A DNA stretch of 64,000 nt from Streptomyces sulphureus DSM 40104 (GTDB lineage Bacteria > Actinomycetota > Actinomycetes > Streptomycetales > Streptomycetaceae). The first letter of the stretch is position 1; the number at the start of each line of letters is the position of its first letter. Position numbers and translations under genes: made by a program. The notes beneath the pieces are model-generated. The model did not search any database, was not told the origin of the DNA, and saw only the letters and a list, made by a program, of their open reading frames with translations. Location of the stretch: positions 789,789 to 853,788 of the forward strand of contig NZ_KB905815.1 of the NCBI RefSeq assembly GCF_000381025.1, written 5' to 3'. Positions 55,612-64,000 of the stretch are shown one piece after another.

Positions 55612-56595
55612 TTGAGCGAGACGCCGATAACACTTGCACACGTCCAGGACGCCGCCGACCGGCTGGACGGCGCCGCGCACCGCACCCCCGTGCTCCGCTC
55701 CTCGCTGCTCGATGCGCTCACCGGCAGCGAAGTGCACCTGAAGGCCGAGAACTTCCAGCGCGTCGGCGCCTTCAAGTTCCGCGGCGCCTACAACGCGCTC
55801 GCGCAGCTCCCCGCCGAGCAGCTCGCACGCGGCGTAGCCGCCTACTCCTCCGGCAACCACGCGCAGGCGGTGGCGCTCGCAGCACGCGAGCTCGGCACCA
55901 CCGCGCTCCTCGTGATGCCGGAGGACGCGCCGCCGACGAAGCTGGCGGCGACGGCGGCGTACGGCGCCGAGATCGTCACCTACGACCGCTACACCGAGAG
56001 CCGCGAGGAGATCGGCGCGAAGCTCGCGGCCGAGCGCGGGCTCACCGTCATCCCGCCGTACGACTACGCGCCCACGATGGCGGGCCAGGGCACGGTCGCA
56101 CTCGAACTGCTGGAGCAGGCCGAGGGGTTGGAGGCGCTGCTGATCCCGGTCGGCGGGGGCGGCCTCGCCGCCGGGTGCGCCACGGTGGCCGCGGCGCTCG
56201 CTCCGCAGATGAGCGTCGTCGGCGTGGAGCCGGCCGCGGGCGACGACACGGCGCGCTCGCTGCGCGAGGGCGCCCGCGTCTCGATCCCCGTGCCCCGGAC
56301 GATCGCCGACGGGCAGGGCGCGACGACGCCGGGCGAGCTGACCTTCGCCGTCAACCGGCGTCTTCTCGCCGGCGTCGAGACGGTCGGCGAGGACGAGATC
56401 CGGGCCGCGATGCGGTTCGCCTTCGAGGTGCTGAAGATCGTGCTGGAGCCGAGCGGCGCCACGGCGCTCGCCGCGCTCCTCTCCGGCCGCGTCCGGTTGC
56501 CGCGGCGCACCGGCGTCGTGCTCTCGGGCGGCAACATCGGGCTCGACAGGTTCGCCGAGGTGATGGCGGACGCGCCCGCACTGCCGCTGCCGTAG
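55612..56595 (+). CDS. Threonine/serine dehydratase family (PLP)
   Basis: 327 residues of the fold II PLP family. FKFRGAYNAL carries the PLP-binding Lys55, SSGNHAQAVALAA binds the phosphate/substrate, PVGGGGLAAGCA is the Gly-rich loop, and the chain ends with LSGGNIGLDRF. It lacks the ACT-like C-terminal regulatory domain of biosynthetic IlvA, so it is the short catabolic threonine dehydratase or serine racemase type. The TTG start has GGGAGGA 6 nt upstream. It follows era by 41 bp and may be cotranscribed with it; a strong terminator follows. Confidence 0.92.
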   Translation: MSETPITLAHVQDAADRLDGAAHRTPVLRSSLLDALTGSEVHLKAENFQRVGAFKFRGAYNALAQLPAEQLARGVAAYSSGNHAQAVALAARELGTTALLVMPEDAPPTKLAATAAYGAEIVTYDRYTESREEIGAKLAAERGLTVIPPYDYAPTMAGQGTVALELLEQAEGLEALLIPVGGGGLAAGCATVAAALAPQMSVVGVEPAAGDDTARSLREGARVSIPVPRTIADGQGATTPGELTFAVNRRLLAGVETVGEDEIRAAMRFAFEVLKIVLEPSGATALAALLSGRVRLPRRTGVVLSGGNIGLDRFAEVMADAPALPLP

Positions 56596-56604
56596 CGGTA
56601 CGGG

Positions 56605-56639
56605 CGCCCAACCCCGCCGCGTACGGGAGGGGTTGGGCG
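56605..56639. terminator. Bidirectional terminator between convergent genes
   Basis: CGCCCAACCCC and GGGGTTGGGCG pair perfectly over 11 bp, 9 bp after the dehydratase stop and 6 bp from the adenosine deaminase stop. Confidence 0.82.
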
Positions 56640-56645
56640 ACGGGC

Positions 56646-57659
56646 TCAGAACCGGAAGGCGTCCACCTCGGCGAGGTAGCGGGCCCGGCGCTCCTCGTCG
56701 TCGTCGAGGAAGGACGCGAGGAACGAGTTGCGCGCCAGCAGGCGGAGCTGCTCCTCGCCCAGGCCGAGCGCCTCGGCGCAGGCGGTGAAGTTGTCGGCCG
56801 CGTAGCCGCCGAAGTACGACGGGTCGTCGGAGTTGACGGTGGCGAGGAGCCCGGCGTCGAGCATCTGCGGGAGAGGGTGGTCGGCGAGGGTGTCGACGCC
56901 GCGGAGCCGGACGTTGGAGAGCGGGCAGACGGTGAGCGGGATCCGCTCCTCTGCGAGCCGCCGCACCAGCGCGGGGTCCTCCAGTGCGCGCCGCCCGTGG
57001 TCGATGCGCTCCACGCCGAGCTCGTCGAGCGCCTCCGCGACGTACGCGGCGGGGCCCTCCTCGCCCGCGTGCGCGACGCGGCGCAGGCCGAGTTCGGCGG
57101 CGCGGCGGTAGACGTCGCGGAAGGGGCCCGGCGGGTTGCCCGCCTCGGCCGAGTCGAGTCCGACGCCGGTGATGCGGTGCAGGTGGGGCTCGGCGGCCGT
57201 GAGCGTCTCGGCCGCGTCCTCGGGCGAGGAGTCGCGGAGGAAGCAGAGGATCAGCCGCGTCGAGATGCCGTACCGCTCCTCGGAGGTGTCGAGCGCGCGG
57301 CCGAGCCCCTCGATGACCGTGCCGATCGGGACTCCGCGCGAGGTGTGCGCCTGCGGGTCGAAGAAGATCTCCGCATGCCGCACGCCCTGTTCGGCCGAGC
57401 GCTCCAGGTACGCCTCGGCGAGGTCGGAGAAGTCCTGCTCGGTGCGGAGGACGTCCATGAGTGCGTAGTACAGCTCGAGGAAGGAGCCGAGGTCGGCGAA
57501 GTCGTACCGGCGGTGCAGCTCCTGGGGCGAGGAGTACGGCAGGGTGATGCCGTTCCGCTCGGCGAGGGCGAAGGCGGTGCCTGGTTCGAGGGTGCCCTCA
57601 ATGTGGAGGTGGAGCTCCGCTTTGGGGAGGTGGCGGGCATCGGGTGGCGCTATGGGCAT
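56646..57659 (-). CDS. add: Adenosine deaminase
   Basis: 337 residues of the metal-dependent adenosine/adenine deaminase family: KAELHLHIEGTL with zinc ligands His17 and His19, AHAGEEG, IDHGRRAL and NSDDPSYFGG with the metal-binding Asp. It converts adenosine, or possibly adenine or a modified adenosine, to the inosine-type product in purine salvage. The ATG gives MPIAPPDARHLPK directly before the fold. It is 20 bp after the ribonuclease Z stop, so HIT, rnz and add appear to be one operon. Confidence 0.92.
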   Translation of the reverse strand: MPIAPPDARHLPKAELHLHIEGTLEPGTAFALAERNGITLPYSSPQELHRRYDFADLGSFLELYYALMDVLRTEQDFSDLAEAYLERSAEQGVRHAEIFFDPQAHTSRGVPIGTVIEGLGRALDTSEERYGISTRLILCFLRDSSPEDAAETLTAAEPHLHRITGVGLDSAEAGNPPGPFRDVYRRAAELGLRRVAHAGEEGPAAYVAEALDELGVERIDHGRRALEDPALVRRLAEERIPLTVCPLSNVRLRGVDTLADHPLPQMLDAGLLATVNSDDPSYFGGYAADNFTACAEALGLGEEQLRLLARNSFLASFLDDDEERRARYLAEVDAFRF

Positions 57660-57679
57660 CCCGGCATGATACGCCCGTA

Positions 57680-58585
57680 TCACCTGCGCTTCGGCACGGC
57701 GACCCTCGCAAGGTCCTCGGCGACCGTCAACTCCCCGTCGAAGCCGGCCTTCCGCGCCTGCCTGCCGAATTCCTGCGGGTCGGTGTACCGCTGCGAGAAG
57801 TGCGTCAGCACCAGGCTGCGCACCCCGCACTCGGCAGCGACCCGACCGGCCTGTCCCGCCGTGAGGTGGCCGAACTCGCGGGCGAGTGCGGCGTCCTCGT
57901 CGAGGAAGGTCGATTCGATGACGAGGAGGTCGGCGCCGTCGGCGAGGAGGAAGACCCCGTCGCAGAGCCGGGTGTCCATCACGAAGGCGAACCGCTGCCC
58001 GCGCCGCGGCGCCGAGACGTCCTCCAGCCGCACCCCGCGCAGTTCGCCCTCGCGCTGGAGCCGGCCCACATCGCTCCCGGCGATGCCGTGCGCGGCGAGC
58101 CGCTCGGGGAGCATCCGTCGCGCTTCGGGCTCGACGACGCGGTAGCCGTACGCCTCGACAGGGTGCGAGAGCCGCTCGGCCGTGAGCGTCAACTCGCCTG
58201 TGTGCGCCTGGACTCCGGCCTCGTCGACGGGGCGGCGGCGGAGGCGGACGCTCTCGCGGTAGGCGGTCGCGTACTGAAGCCGCTCGAAGTACTCCTCGCC
58301 CGAGGCGGGGTAATGGGCCGTCACCGGGTGCGGAACGCGGTCGAGGTTGATCCGCTGGATCACCCCGGCGAGGCCCAGCGAGTGGTCGCCGTGGAAGTGC
58401 GTCACGCACAGGCGCGTGAGGTCGTGCGCGGAGACGCCGGCGCGCATCATCTGGCGCTGGGTGCCCTCGCCCGGGTCGAAGAGGATGCCCTCGGCGTCCC
58501 AACGCAGCACGTAGCCGTTGTGGTTGCGGCGCCGCGTCGGGACCTGGCTGGCGGTGCCGAGCACCACCAGTTCACGTACGGACAA
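57680..58585 (-). CDS. rnz: Ribonuclease Z-like metallo-beta-lactamase protein
   Basis: 301 residues. [10 protein letters not shown] (His63, His65, Asp67, His68) is the metallo-beta-lactamase zinc motif; [27 protein letters not shown] and LTHFSQRY are tRNase Z family blocks. It trims the 3' trailer of pre-tRNAs, though a more general phosphodiesterase role is possible. The start is TTG, 6 bp after the HIT stop; a GTG two codons later is an alternative. It lies in an operon with HIT and add. Confidence 0.9.
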   Translation of the reverse strand: MSVRELVVLGTASQVPTRRRNHNGYVLRWDAEGILFDPGEGTQRQMMRAGVSAHDLTRLCVTHFHGDHSLGLAGVIQRINLDRVPHPVTAHYPASGEEYFERLQYATAYRESVRLRRRPVDEAGVQAHTGELTLTAERLSHPVEAYGYRVVEPEARRMLPERLAAHGIAGSDVGRLQREGELRGVRLEDVSAPRRGQRFAFVMDTRLCDGVFLLADGADLLVIESTFLDEDAALAREFGHLTAGQAGRVAAECGVRSLVLTHFSQRYTDPQEFGRQARKAGFDGELTVAEDLARVAVPKRR

Positions 58586-58591
58586 CGCCCG

Positions 58592-58969
58592 CTACCCGGG
58601 GGGCCATTCGAGGCCGCGGCCGCCGAGGACGTGCGCGTGGACGTGGAAGACGGTCTGGCCCGCGCCCGAACCGGTGTTGAAGACGACGCGGTACCCGGAG
58701 CCCGGGCCGCCCTGGGGGGCGTCGAGTTTCTCCTCCCTGGCGACCTCGCCGGCCTCGCGCAGTATGGCGGCGGCGAGTTCGGGGGCTTCGGTCGCGAGCG
58801 TCGCGGCGTCCGGGTAGTGCGCCTTGGGGATCACCAGGACGTGCGTCGGGGCCTGGGGGTTGATGTCCCGGAAGGCGAGCGTCGTCTCCGTCTCGCGGAG
58901 CAGGGTCGCGGGCACCTCCCGCGAAATGATCTTGCAGAACAGGCAGTCCGCCTGAGGTTCTCCGGCCAT
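58592..58969 (-). CDS. HIT-family nucleotide hydrolase/transferase
   Basis: 125 residues, HINT branch. CLFCKIISREVPATLL carries the optional N-terminal zinc Cys pair, AFRDINPQAPTHVLVIPK is the conserved core, and VFHVHAHVLGG holds the histidine triad His109, His111 and His113. Relatives hydrolyse purine-nucleoside phosphoramidates such as adenylyl-lysine. It is first in the HIT-rnz-add operon. Confidence 0.94.
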   Translation of the reverse strand: MAGEPQADCLFCKIISREVPATLLRETETTLAFRDINPQAPTHVLVIPKAHYPDAATLATEAPELAAAILREAGEVAREEKLDAPQGGPGSGYRVVFNTGSGAGQTVFHVHAHVLGGRGLEWPPG

Positions 58970-58988
58970 GCACGGATGCTACCGGGCC

Positions 58989-59035
58989 GCACCGCGCCCG
59001 TCCGAGCCGGTTTCGCCTCGGCGCGGGCGCGGTGC
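58989..59035 (-). terminator. Terminator of the lut operon
   Basis: GCACCGCGCCCG pairs perfectly with CGGGCGCGGTGC over 12 bp, 3 bp past the lutC stop. Confidence 0.7.
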
Positions 59036-59038
59036 GGT

Positions 59039-59701
59039 TCAGGCGTCGGTGCGGATGAGGACGACGAGCGTCCGCGGGCCGTGGACGCCCTCGACGCGCT
59101 CCAGTTCGATGTCGGACGTCGCGGAGGGGCCGCTGATCAGCGTCGTCGGACGCTCGGGGACGAGGCGCGCGACGGCCTCGGGCACACCCACCTCGACCGT
59201 CGAGCGGTCGACAACGCAGACGTGCAGGTCCGGCACGAGGGTGAGGGCCCTCCGCCCCTGCCGCGGTGTGCCGTCGAGGAAGAGGGTGCCGGTCTCCGCG
59301 CAGGCGACGGCCGACGCGGTCACCACTCCGTCGAGTTCCCCGAGCCGGGGTGCCGGCACCTCGGCCGAGTCGGTCTCGACCTCGCCGTCGAAGTCGGCGA
59401 GCCAGCCGGGGTCGAGCCCCGGCGGGATGCCGACCCTGCGCGCGCCGTGCGCGTGGAGGGCCTCGGCGACCGTCTCCGCCGTGCGGTCTGCCGTGCAGGT
59501 GCGGACCTCGGCCTTGTAGTCGAGGAGGCGGTCCGTGAGGAGGGCGACGAGTGCGTCGTCGGGAAGGGTGCGGCCCGTCCGGTAGTCGCGGGGCACCTCG
59601 ACCTGAGGGGCTTCGGCGAGCGCGAGCGCGTCGCGCACCCTGCCGAGGACGGTGTCCCTCGCGGACGCCGACTCGCGGGCGGTCGGGGGGTGTTCGGTCA
59701 T
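59039..59701 (-). CDS. lutC: Lactate utilisation protein C (LUD domain)
   Basis: 220 residues, mostly one LUD domain: RRVGIPPGLDPGWL, VVTASAVACAETGTLFLD and RTTLISGPSATSDIELERVEGVHGP (in shorter blocks) are family hallmarks. LutC is the third subunit of the LutABC complex that oxidises L-lactate to pyruvate. Its ATG overlaps the lutB stop as ATGA. The short N-terminal region before residue 50 is variable. Confidence 0.92.
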   Translation of the reverse strand: MTEHPPTARESASARDTVLGRVRDALALAEAPQVEVPRDYRTGRTLPDDALVALLTDRLLDYKAEVRTCTADRTAETVAEALHAHGARRVGIPPGLDPGWLADFDGEVETDSAEVPAPRLGELDGVVTASAVACAETGTLFLDGTPRQGRRALTLVPDLHVCVVDRSTVEVGVPEAVARLVPERPTTLISGPSATSDIELERVEGVHGPRTLVVLIRTDA

Positions 59702-61233
59702 CGGTCCTCCTCCTTTCCCTCGTCGTCCTGCGGGGCCGCGGCGCGCAGCTCCGCCTGCCCCTCCGGCGAGGCGAACCACTCGCGGAAGGTCTGCTTCGGC
59801 GGCTCGGAGACGTCGCGGGTGGCGCTCCAGCCGTTGAAGGGCGGCGGCAGATGGGAGAGCTTTCCGTCCTTGCCCGCCATCAACCGACCGGCACGCGACG
59901 CCTTCTGCGCCTTCGTGTACAGCTTCGGGCGTTTCATGAGCGATGCCGCCGCCTTCATCGCCGTCTTCTCCGCGGTCGTGCCCGACTCCTCGGTGTTCTG
60001 GTGGCGCAGCTCGACGAGGAGCGACGGGATGTCGATCTTCACGGGACAGGCGTCGAAACAGGCTCCGCACAGGCTGGAGGCGTACGGGAGCGAGCTGTTG
60101 GGGTCGTCCTTCGCCGCGTGCATCCCGGCGAGCTGCGGTGTGAGGACGGCACCGATCGGGCCCGGGTATGTCGACCCGTACGAGTGCCCGCCGGTCCGCT
60201 CGTAGACCGGGCAGACGTTGAGGCAGGCCGAGCAGCGAATGCAGTTGAGCGCCTCGCGACCGACCTTGTCCGCGAGCGCGGCGGTGCGCCCGTTGTCGAG
60301 GAGGACGAGGTGGAACTCCTGCGGCCCGTCGCCGGGGGTCACGCCCGTCCACATCGAGGTGTAGGGGTTCATCCGCTCCCCTGTCGAGGAGCGTGGCAGC
60401 AGTTGGAGGAAGACCTCCAGGTCGGCGAAGCGGGGCAGCACCTTCTCGATGCCCATCACGGAGATCAGCGTCTCCGGCATCGTCAGGCACATCCGCCCGT
60501 TCCCCTCGGACTCCACCACCGAGAGCGTGCCCGTCTCGGCGATACCGAAGTTGGCGCCCGAGAGCGCGACCTTCGTCGTCATGAACTGCTCGCGCAGGTA
60601 CGCGCGGGCCGCGGCGGCGAGATGCGCGGGGACGGAGTCGAGGTGCGGGTCGACGCCGGGGATCTCCTTGAGGAAGATCCGGCGGATCTCCTCACGGTTG
60701 CGGTGGATGGCGGGGACGAGGATGTGCGAGGGCCTGTCGTGTGCCAACTGCACGATGAGCTCGGCGAGATCGGTCTCGTGCGGCCTGATGCCCTCGGCTT
60801 CCAGGTGCTCGTTGAGCCCGATCTCCTGGGTGGCCATCGACTTGACCTTGATCACCTCCTCGCTGCCCGTCGCTTTCACCAGGCGGGTGACGATCTCGTT
60901 GGCCTCCGCGCCGTCGCGCGCCCAGTGGACGGTGCCACCGCGTTCGGTCACCCTGCGCTCCAACTCCTCCAGCAGTTCGGGGAGTCGGTTCATGGTGTCG
61001 GTCTTGATCGCCGACCCGGCGTCGCGGAGCCGCTCCCAGTCGGGGAGTTCGCCGGTGACGGCGAGGCGCTTGGCGCGGATGGTGCGGGTGGCCTTGCCGA
61101 GGTTGCTACGGAGCTGCTCGTTGCGGAGCTCGCCGTGCGCGGCCTTGGGGAACTTCTGCTCGCCGCGCAGGTTGCCGGTGCCGTAGGGGCTGCGCGGGGG
61201 CGCTGCGGGCATACCGAGGAAGGTGCTGCTCAT
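59698..61233 (-). CDS. lutB: Lactate utilisation protein B (LUD plus two 4Fe-4S clusters)
   Basis: 511 residues. Residues 50-300 are a LUD domain (VIKVKSMATQEIGLNEHLE, then GANFGIAETGTLSVVESEG). Two ferredoxin-type motifs follow: CIRCSACLNVCP and CGACFDACP, for two [4Fe-4S] clusters that pass electrons on. The C-terminal 100 residues include the family block GWSATRDVSEPPKQTFREWF. The start overlaps the lutA stop as ATGA. It is the iron-sulphur subunit of the L-lactate dehydrogenase complex. Confidence 0.94.
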   Translation of the reverse strand: MSSTFLGMPAAPPRSPYGTGNLRGEQKFPKAAHGELRNEQLRSNLGKATRTIRAKRLAVTGELPDWERLRDAGSAIKTDTMNRLPELLEELERRVTERGGTVHWARDGAEANEIVTRLVKATGSEEVIKVKSMATQEIGLNEHLEAEGIRPHETDLAELIVQLAHDRPSHILVPAIHRNREEIRRIFLKEIPGVDPHLDSVPAHLAAAARAYLREQFMTTKVALSGANFGIAETGTLSVVESEGNGRMCLTMPETLISVMGIEKVLPRFADLEVFLQLLPRSSTGERMNPYTSMWTGVTPGDGPQEFHLVLLDNGRTAALADKVGREALNCIRCSACLNVCPVYERTGGHSYGSTYPGPIGAVLTPQLAGMHAAKDDPNSSLPYASSLCGACFDACPVKIDIPSLLVELRHQNTEESGTTAEKTAMKAAASLMKRPKLYTKAQKASRAGRLMAGKDGKLSHLPPPFNGWSATRDVSEPPKQTFREWFASPEGQAELRAAAPQDDEGKEEDR

Positions 61234-61997
61234 CGGGCGGCCTCCGCGAGTGCGTACGGCGAGGTGCGGGTGGCGGCGAGGATCTGCGCCAGGTGGAGGG
61301 TGCGGGTGTCCGACGCGATCCGGCTCAACCCGCCGCCGATGTGCATCAGGCAGGAGGAGTCCCCCGCGGTGCAGACGGCGGCGCCGGTCTCCGCCACGTG
61401 CCGCATCTTGTCGGCCAGCATCGCCGAGGAGGTCTCCGCGTTCTTCAGCGCGAAGGTGCCGCCGAACCCGCAGCAGGCGTCGGCCTCGGGGAGTTCGACG
61501 AGGTCGATCCCCTCGACGGCGCGCAGCAGCCGCAGCGGCTTCTCGCCGACGCGCAGCATCCGCAGCGAGTGGCATGTCGGATGGTAGGTGACGCGGTGCG
61601 GGAAGTAGGCGCCGACATCGGTGACTTCGAGGACGTCGACGAGGAGTTCGGAGAGCTCGTACGTCTTCGCCCGCACCTTCGCGACGCCGTCGACGAGTCC
61701 TGCGTCCCCGTACCGCTCGGCCACGATTCCGTGCTGATGGCGGACGGACCCGGCGCAGGACCCCGAGGGCAGCACGACCGCGTCGATCGAGGGGTCCCCG
61801 AACTGCTCGGCGAAGTTGCGGACGAGCGGCACCGGTTCGCGCTGGTAGCCGGTGTTGACGTGCATCTGGCCGCAGCAGGTCTGGCCCGGCGGGAAGGCCA
61901 CCTGGTGCCCGAGGCGGGTGAGGAGCACGGCTGTGGCCTTCACCGCGTCGGGGAAGAGCGTGTCTCCCAGGCAGGTGGCGAAGAGTCCGATGCGCAT
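61230..61997 (-). CDS. lutA: Lactate utilisation protein A (CCG-domain subunit)
   Basis: 255 residues with two cysteine-rich CCG domains: PGQTCCGQMH in the first and ADACCGFGGTF in the second, plus PTCHSLRML. In glycolate/lactate oxidases and heterodisulfide reductases these bind an Fe-S cluster. It is first in the operon; GGAGG lies 5 nt before the ATG. Two GGTCnGACC operators surround its promoter, and the GntR gene lies upstream in the same direction. Confidence 0.94.
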   Translation of the reverse strand: MRIGLFATCLGDTLFPDAVKATAVLLTRLGHQVAFPPGQTCCGQMHVNTGYQREPVPLVRNFAEQFGDPSIDAVVLPSGSCAGSVRHQHGIVAERYGDAGLVDGVAKVRAKTYELSELLVDVLEVTDVGAYFPHRVTYHPTCHSLRMLRVGEKPLRLLRAVEGIDLVELPEADACCGFGGTFALKNAETSSAMLADKMRHVAETGAAVCTAGDSSCLMHIGGGLSRIASDTRTLHLAQILAATRTSPYALAEAAR

Positions 61998-62020
61998 GGG
62001 ACCTCCACGGTCGTCTTTAA

Positions 62021-62072
62021 GGTCTGACCATAGTAGTCACGGTTCTTGGGCTGACATGCATTCGGTCAGACC
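62021..62072. promoter_or_regulatory. lut promoter with two GntR operators
   Basis: On the minus strand ATGTCA and TACTAT are 16 bp apart (62052-62057 and 62030-62035 on the plus strand). GGTC-T-GACC at 62021-62029 covers the predicted transcription start, and GGTC-A-GACC at 62064-62072 lies just upstream of the -35. The centres are 43 bp apart, about four helical turns. GGTCnGACC is a FadR-type GntR site; a third copy is in front of the regulator gene. Confidence 0.75.
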
Positions 62073-62084
62073 GCAGTGAGGCGG

Positions 62085-62424
62085 CGTCACTCCGTGGCAA
62101 TCTCCGTACTATCGCCCGCACTTGTGGACGACGTTTCCGGCGTGGCCGCCGTCGGAGGCAGCACCACCGGCCGTGGCCCGACTCAACGCCCATGGAACGA
62201 GGCAGCGTTGTGGCCGAAGCTCCTTGCCAGCCGCCCCAGACCAGCTCTCCCCTGAGTGCCCCGCCGTGATGCTGCCACGCCCGCGCCACCGGCTTCGGAC
62301 GGCACGTGGCTCCCGCCGGCGCCCGGTCGAACGAGGCCCGGGCACCCGCCGGTCGCAGGGGAAAGGACCGGGCTTCCCATCAGCGGCGCACTCAACAACC
62401 CTCAAAAGAAGAAAAGTTGGCCGC
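62085..62424. other. Intergenic region, nothing recognised
   Basis: 340 bp between the lut promoter and the GntR stop codon. Open frames on both strands lack ribosome sites and family features. The A-rich TCAAAAGAAGAAAAG just after the GntR gene may help end its transcript. Confidence 0.35.
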
Positions 62425-63171
62425 TCACTCGTCCAACGCGCCCTCTTCCGCGGTCTCGTCGACGAGAGTGCCGTGGAAGCCGCGGATGTGCCGCTCCGCA
62501 AGGTCGGCGGCCTCCTGGCCGCGCCCCTCGCGAAGGAGGCGGAGGAGCTCGGTGTGGTCCTCGTTGAGCGCGTGCGCGGTGGCCGGCCAGTCGTCGACGG
62601 TCTCCAGGGCGCGGAGGATGAGCGGGCGGACGGACTCGCGGACGGCCGAAGTGAGCGTCGACGTCAGCTCGTTGCCGGAACTGCGGGCGATCTGGATGTG
62701 GAAGCGGGTGTCCAGGTCGTTGAAGTCGGCGACGCCGACGTCGGGCCTGCCCATCCCCGCGAGCAGCTCCTCCGCGGCGTCGAGGTCCTCGGGCGGGGCG
62801 TGCCGTGCGGCGGCCTCGAAGCTGGAGCGCTCGAGGACGACCCGGGCCTCCAGCACGTCCTCCAGGCCGTAGCTGCCGAGCGCGAAGTGCAGCCGCAGCA
62901 CGCGGCCCAGGGCGTCGTCGGGGTTGCGTACTATTCGGGCGCCCGCGTCGGGCCCGCGGCCCGCCTGCGCAACGAGCACCCCGATCGTCTCCAGCACCCG
63001 CAGCGCTTCCCGGAGTGCGGAGCGGCTCACCCCCAGGACCGGCGCCAACTCACGCTCGGGAGGCAGCCGGTCACCGACGCGCAGCTCACCCGCGAGCACC
63101 CTCTCCTCGACGCTCTCCAGCACCAGTTCGTGGGTACGGGACTGCCGCACCGGCTGCCATTCGACTGGCAT
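62425..63171 (-). CDS. GntR-family regulator, FadR subfamily (LutR-like)
   Basis: 248 residues. Residues 12-78 are the GntR winged helix (VEERVLAGELRVGDRLPPER, LGVSRSALREALRVLETIGV). The C-terminal FCD domain (110-235) holds the metal/carboxylate-binding residues in DLDTRFHIQIARSSGN and HALNEDHTELLRLLREG. The family senses lactate or other small carboxylates. GGTCnGACC sites occur before its own gene and twice before lutA, so it very probably represses both until lactate is present. GGGG lies about 7 nt before the ATG. Confidence 0.92.
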   Translation of the reverse strand: MPVEWQPVRQSRTHELVLESVEERVLAGELRVGDRLPPERELAPVLGVSRSALREALRVLETIGVLVAQAGRGPDAGARIVRNPDDALGRVLRLHFALGSYGLEDVLEARVVLERSSFEAAARHAPPEDLDAAEELLAGMGRPDVGVADFNDLDTRFHIQIARSSGNELTSTLTSAVRESVRPLILRALETVDDWPATAHALNEDHTELLRLLREGRGQEAADLAERHIRGFHGTLVDETAEEGALDE

Positions 63172-63195
63172 AGCAACTCCCCTGCTCGGCGGTAC

Positions 63196-63204
63196 GGTCC
63201 GACC
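63196..63204. promoter_or_regulatory. GntR operator before its own gene
   Basis: GGTC-C-GACC, the same inverted repeat as the two lut sites, lies 25 bp before the GntR start. It covers the start point predicted from a -10-like TAAAGT (63206-63211, minus strand). Confidence 0.7.
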
Positions 63205-63297
63205 TACTTTACGTCACCCGTCCCAGCCGTCGGACCGCGTCGCAGAGCGTCCCCCGACCCGGCACGCCGCACATCACCGCAGGTCAACGCGGTACTT

Positions 63298-63999
63298 CTA
63301 CGCCCAGCGCCCGGAGCGCGCGAGGAGTACGGCTGCCGCCGCGGTACCGGCCGTCGAAGCGCGGAGGACGCTCTGTCCGAGGCGGTACGGCTCCGCGCCC
63401 GCCTCGCCGAAGGTCTCCAACTCCGCGGGCGCAAGCCCCCCTTCGGGCCCGACGACGAGCACACACTCGCCCTCGCCCGGCAGCCCGGCGGAGGCGAGCG
63501 GTGCGGCGCCCTCCTCGTGGAGCACGGCCGCGAAGCCCGCGCCCGCGAGGAGCGGCGCGATCTGCTGCGTGGAGTGGAGCTCGGCGACCTCGGGGAAGCG
63601 GAGCCGCCTCGACTGCTTTCCCGCCTCGCGCGCTGTGGCCCGCCACTTGGCGAGCGCCTTCGCGCCGCGTTCGGCCTTCCACTGCGCGATGCTCCGGGAG
63701 GCGGCCCACGGGACGATGCGGTCGACGCCGACCTCCGTCATCGTCTCCACCGCCAGCTCGCCTCTGTCACCCTTGACCAGCGCCTGCACCACGGTGATCC
63801 GCGGCTGCTCCGGCGGCTCGACGAGGAGTTCCTCGATCCGCACCCGCAGGCGGTCCTTCCCCTCGGCCGCCTCGACGGTCCCGCGGGCCCCGCGGCCCGC
63901 GCCGTCGGTGAGGGCGACCGGCTCCCCTGCCCGCAACCTCCGCACCGAGACCGCATGCCGCCCCTCGGGGCCTTCAAGCACGAACGGCCCTGTGGAGTG
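63298..63999 (-). CDS. rsmE: 16S rRNA (uracil-1498-N3) methyltransferase, 5' end outside the window
   Basis: The frame stays open to the window edge (STGPFVLEGPEGRHAVSV), so the first 10 or so residues are missing. The visible 233 residues comprise the PUA-like N-terminal domain with EGRHAVSVRRLRAGE and the SPOUT methyltransferase knot: VQALVKGDRGE, MTEVGVDRIVPW, VVGPEGGLAPAELE and YRLGQSVLRASTAGTAA, which binds S-adenosylmethionine. It methylates U1498 in the decoding region of 16S rRNA. In Streptomyces this gene is usually near dnaJ and hrcA, which may lie beyond the edge. Confidence 0.95.
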   Translation of the reverse strand, partial: HSTGPFVLEGPEGRHAVSVRRLRAGEPVALTDGAGRGARGTVEAAEGKDRLRVRIEELLVEPPEQPRITVVQALVKGDRGELAVETMTEVGVDRIVPWAASRSIAQWKAERGAKALAKWRATAREAGKQSRRLRFPEVAELHSTQQIAPLLAGAGFAAVLHEEGAAPLASAGLPGEGECVLVVGPEGGLAPAELETFGEAGAEPYRLGQSVLRASTAGTAAAAVLLARSGRWA

Positions 64000-64000
64000 G

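Overview
The window is chromosomal DNA from a high-GC actinomycete, almost certainly a Streptomyces. It has very high GC at third codon positions, GTG and TTG starts, many -10 hexamers placed 6-7 nt before a start codon (leaderless starts), and conserved blocks typical of the genus: phoH-ybeY-corC-era, znuACB-zur-uppS-recO-terB-like-leuA, dusB-ppdK, and a gvpY/gvpZ-like pair. No rRNA, tRNA, CRISPR array or intact mobile element was seen.

Layout. 1-7.6 kb: end of a short-chain dehydrogenase; a c-di-AMP riboswitch ahead of a secreted Rpf-LysM-M23 wall hydrolase; a VOC protein; ppdK; dusB. 7.7-12.5 kb: a MarR regulator divergent from a drug exporter with two operators between them, an SDR, and arsB. 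12.5-18.2 kb: relic of an ATPase regulator, a gas-vesicle-like accessory locus without gas-vesicle structural genes (one gene split by an in-frame stop), and a solitary leucine-rich-repeat protein. 18.4-24.1 kb: a TetR-controlled set (flavin monooxygenase, alpha/beta hydrolase, FMN reductase, two-module VOC protein) plus a second esterase. 24.2-31.6 kb: an acyl-CoA module (CoA-transferase, acyl-CoA dehydrogenase, CitE-like lyase, MaoC hydratase) divergent from an IclR regulator; an IS5-type relic and a RidA gene separate it from an MHS transporter carrying the same operator motif.

31.7-38.2 kb: acetyltransferase, NmrA/DUF2867 protein, ATPase regulator, a membrane-anchored FG-GAP-like protein, glyS. 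38.4-46.4 kb: zinc uptake and Zur, uppS, recO, TerB-like protein, leuA with a Leu-rich leader peptide. 46.7-51 kb: secreted HAD phosphatase, a decayed glucarate dehydratase gene, and a divergent GH4 phospho-glycosidase/PfkB kinase pair. 51-58.9 kb: phoH, ybeY, corC-like, cytidine-deaminase-like pseudoenzyme, era, Thr/Ser dehydratase, adenosine deaminase, ribonuclease Z, HIT protein. 59-64 kb: the lactate-utilisation operon lutABC with its GntR regulator (three shared operators), and the 5'-truncated rsmE.

The parts most likely to hold undescribed biology are the TetR monooxygenase set, the orphan gvp-like locus with exact 11-residue repeats, the LRR protein, the IclR CoA module with its distal transporter, and the metal-free deaminase-like protein. 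All functions come from reading the sequence by eye and from knowledge of the families; nothing was searched.
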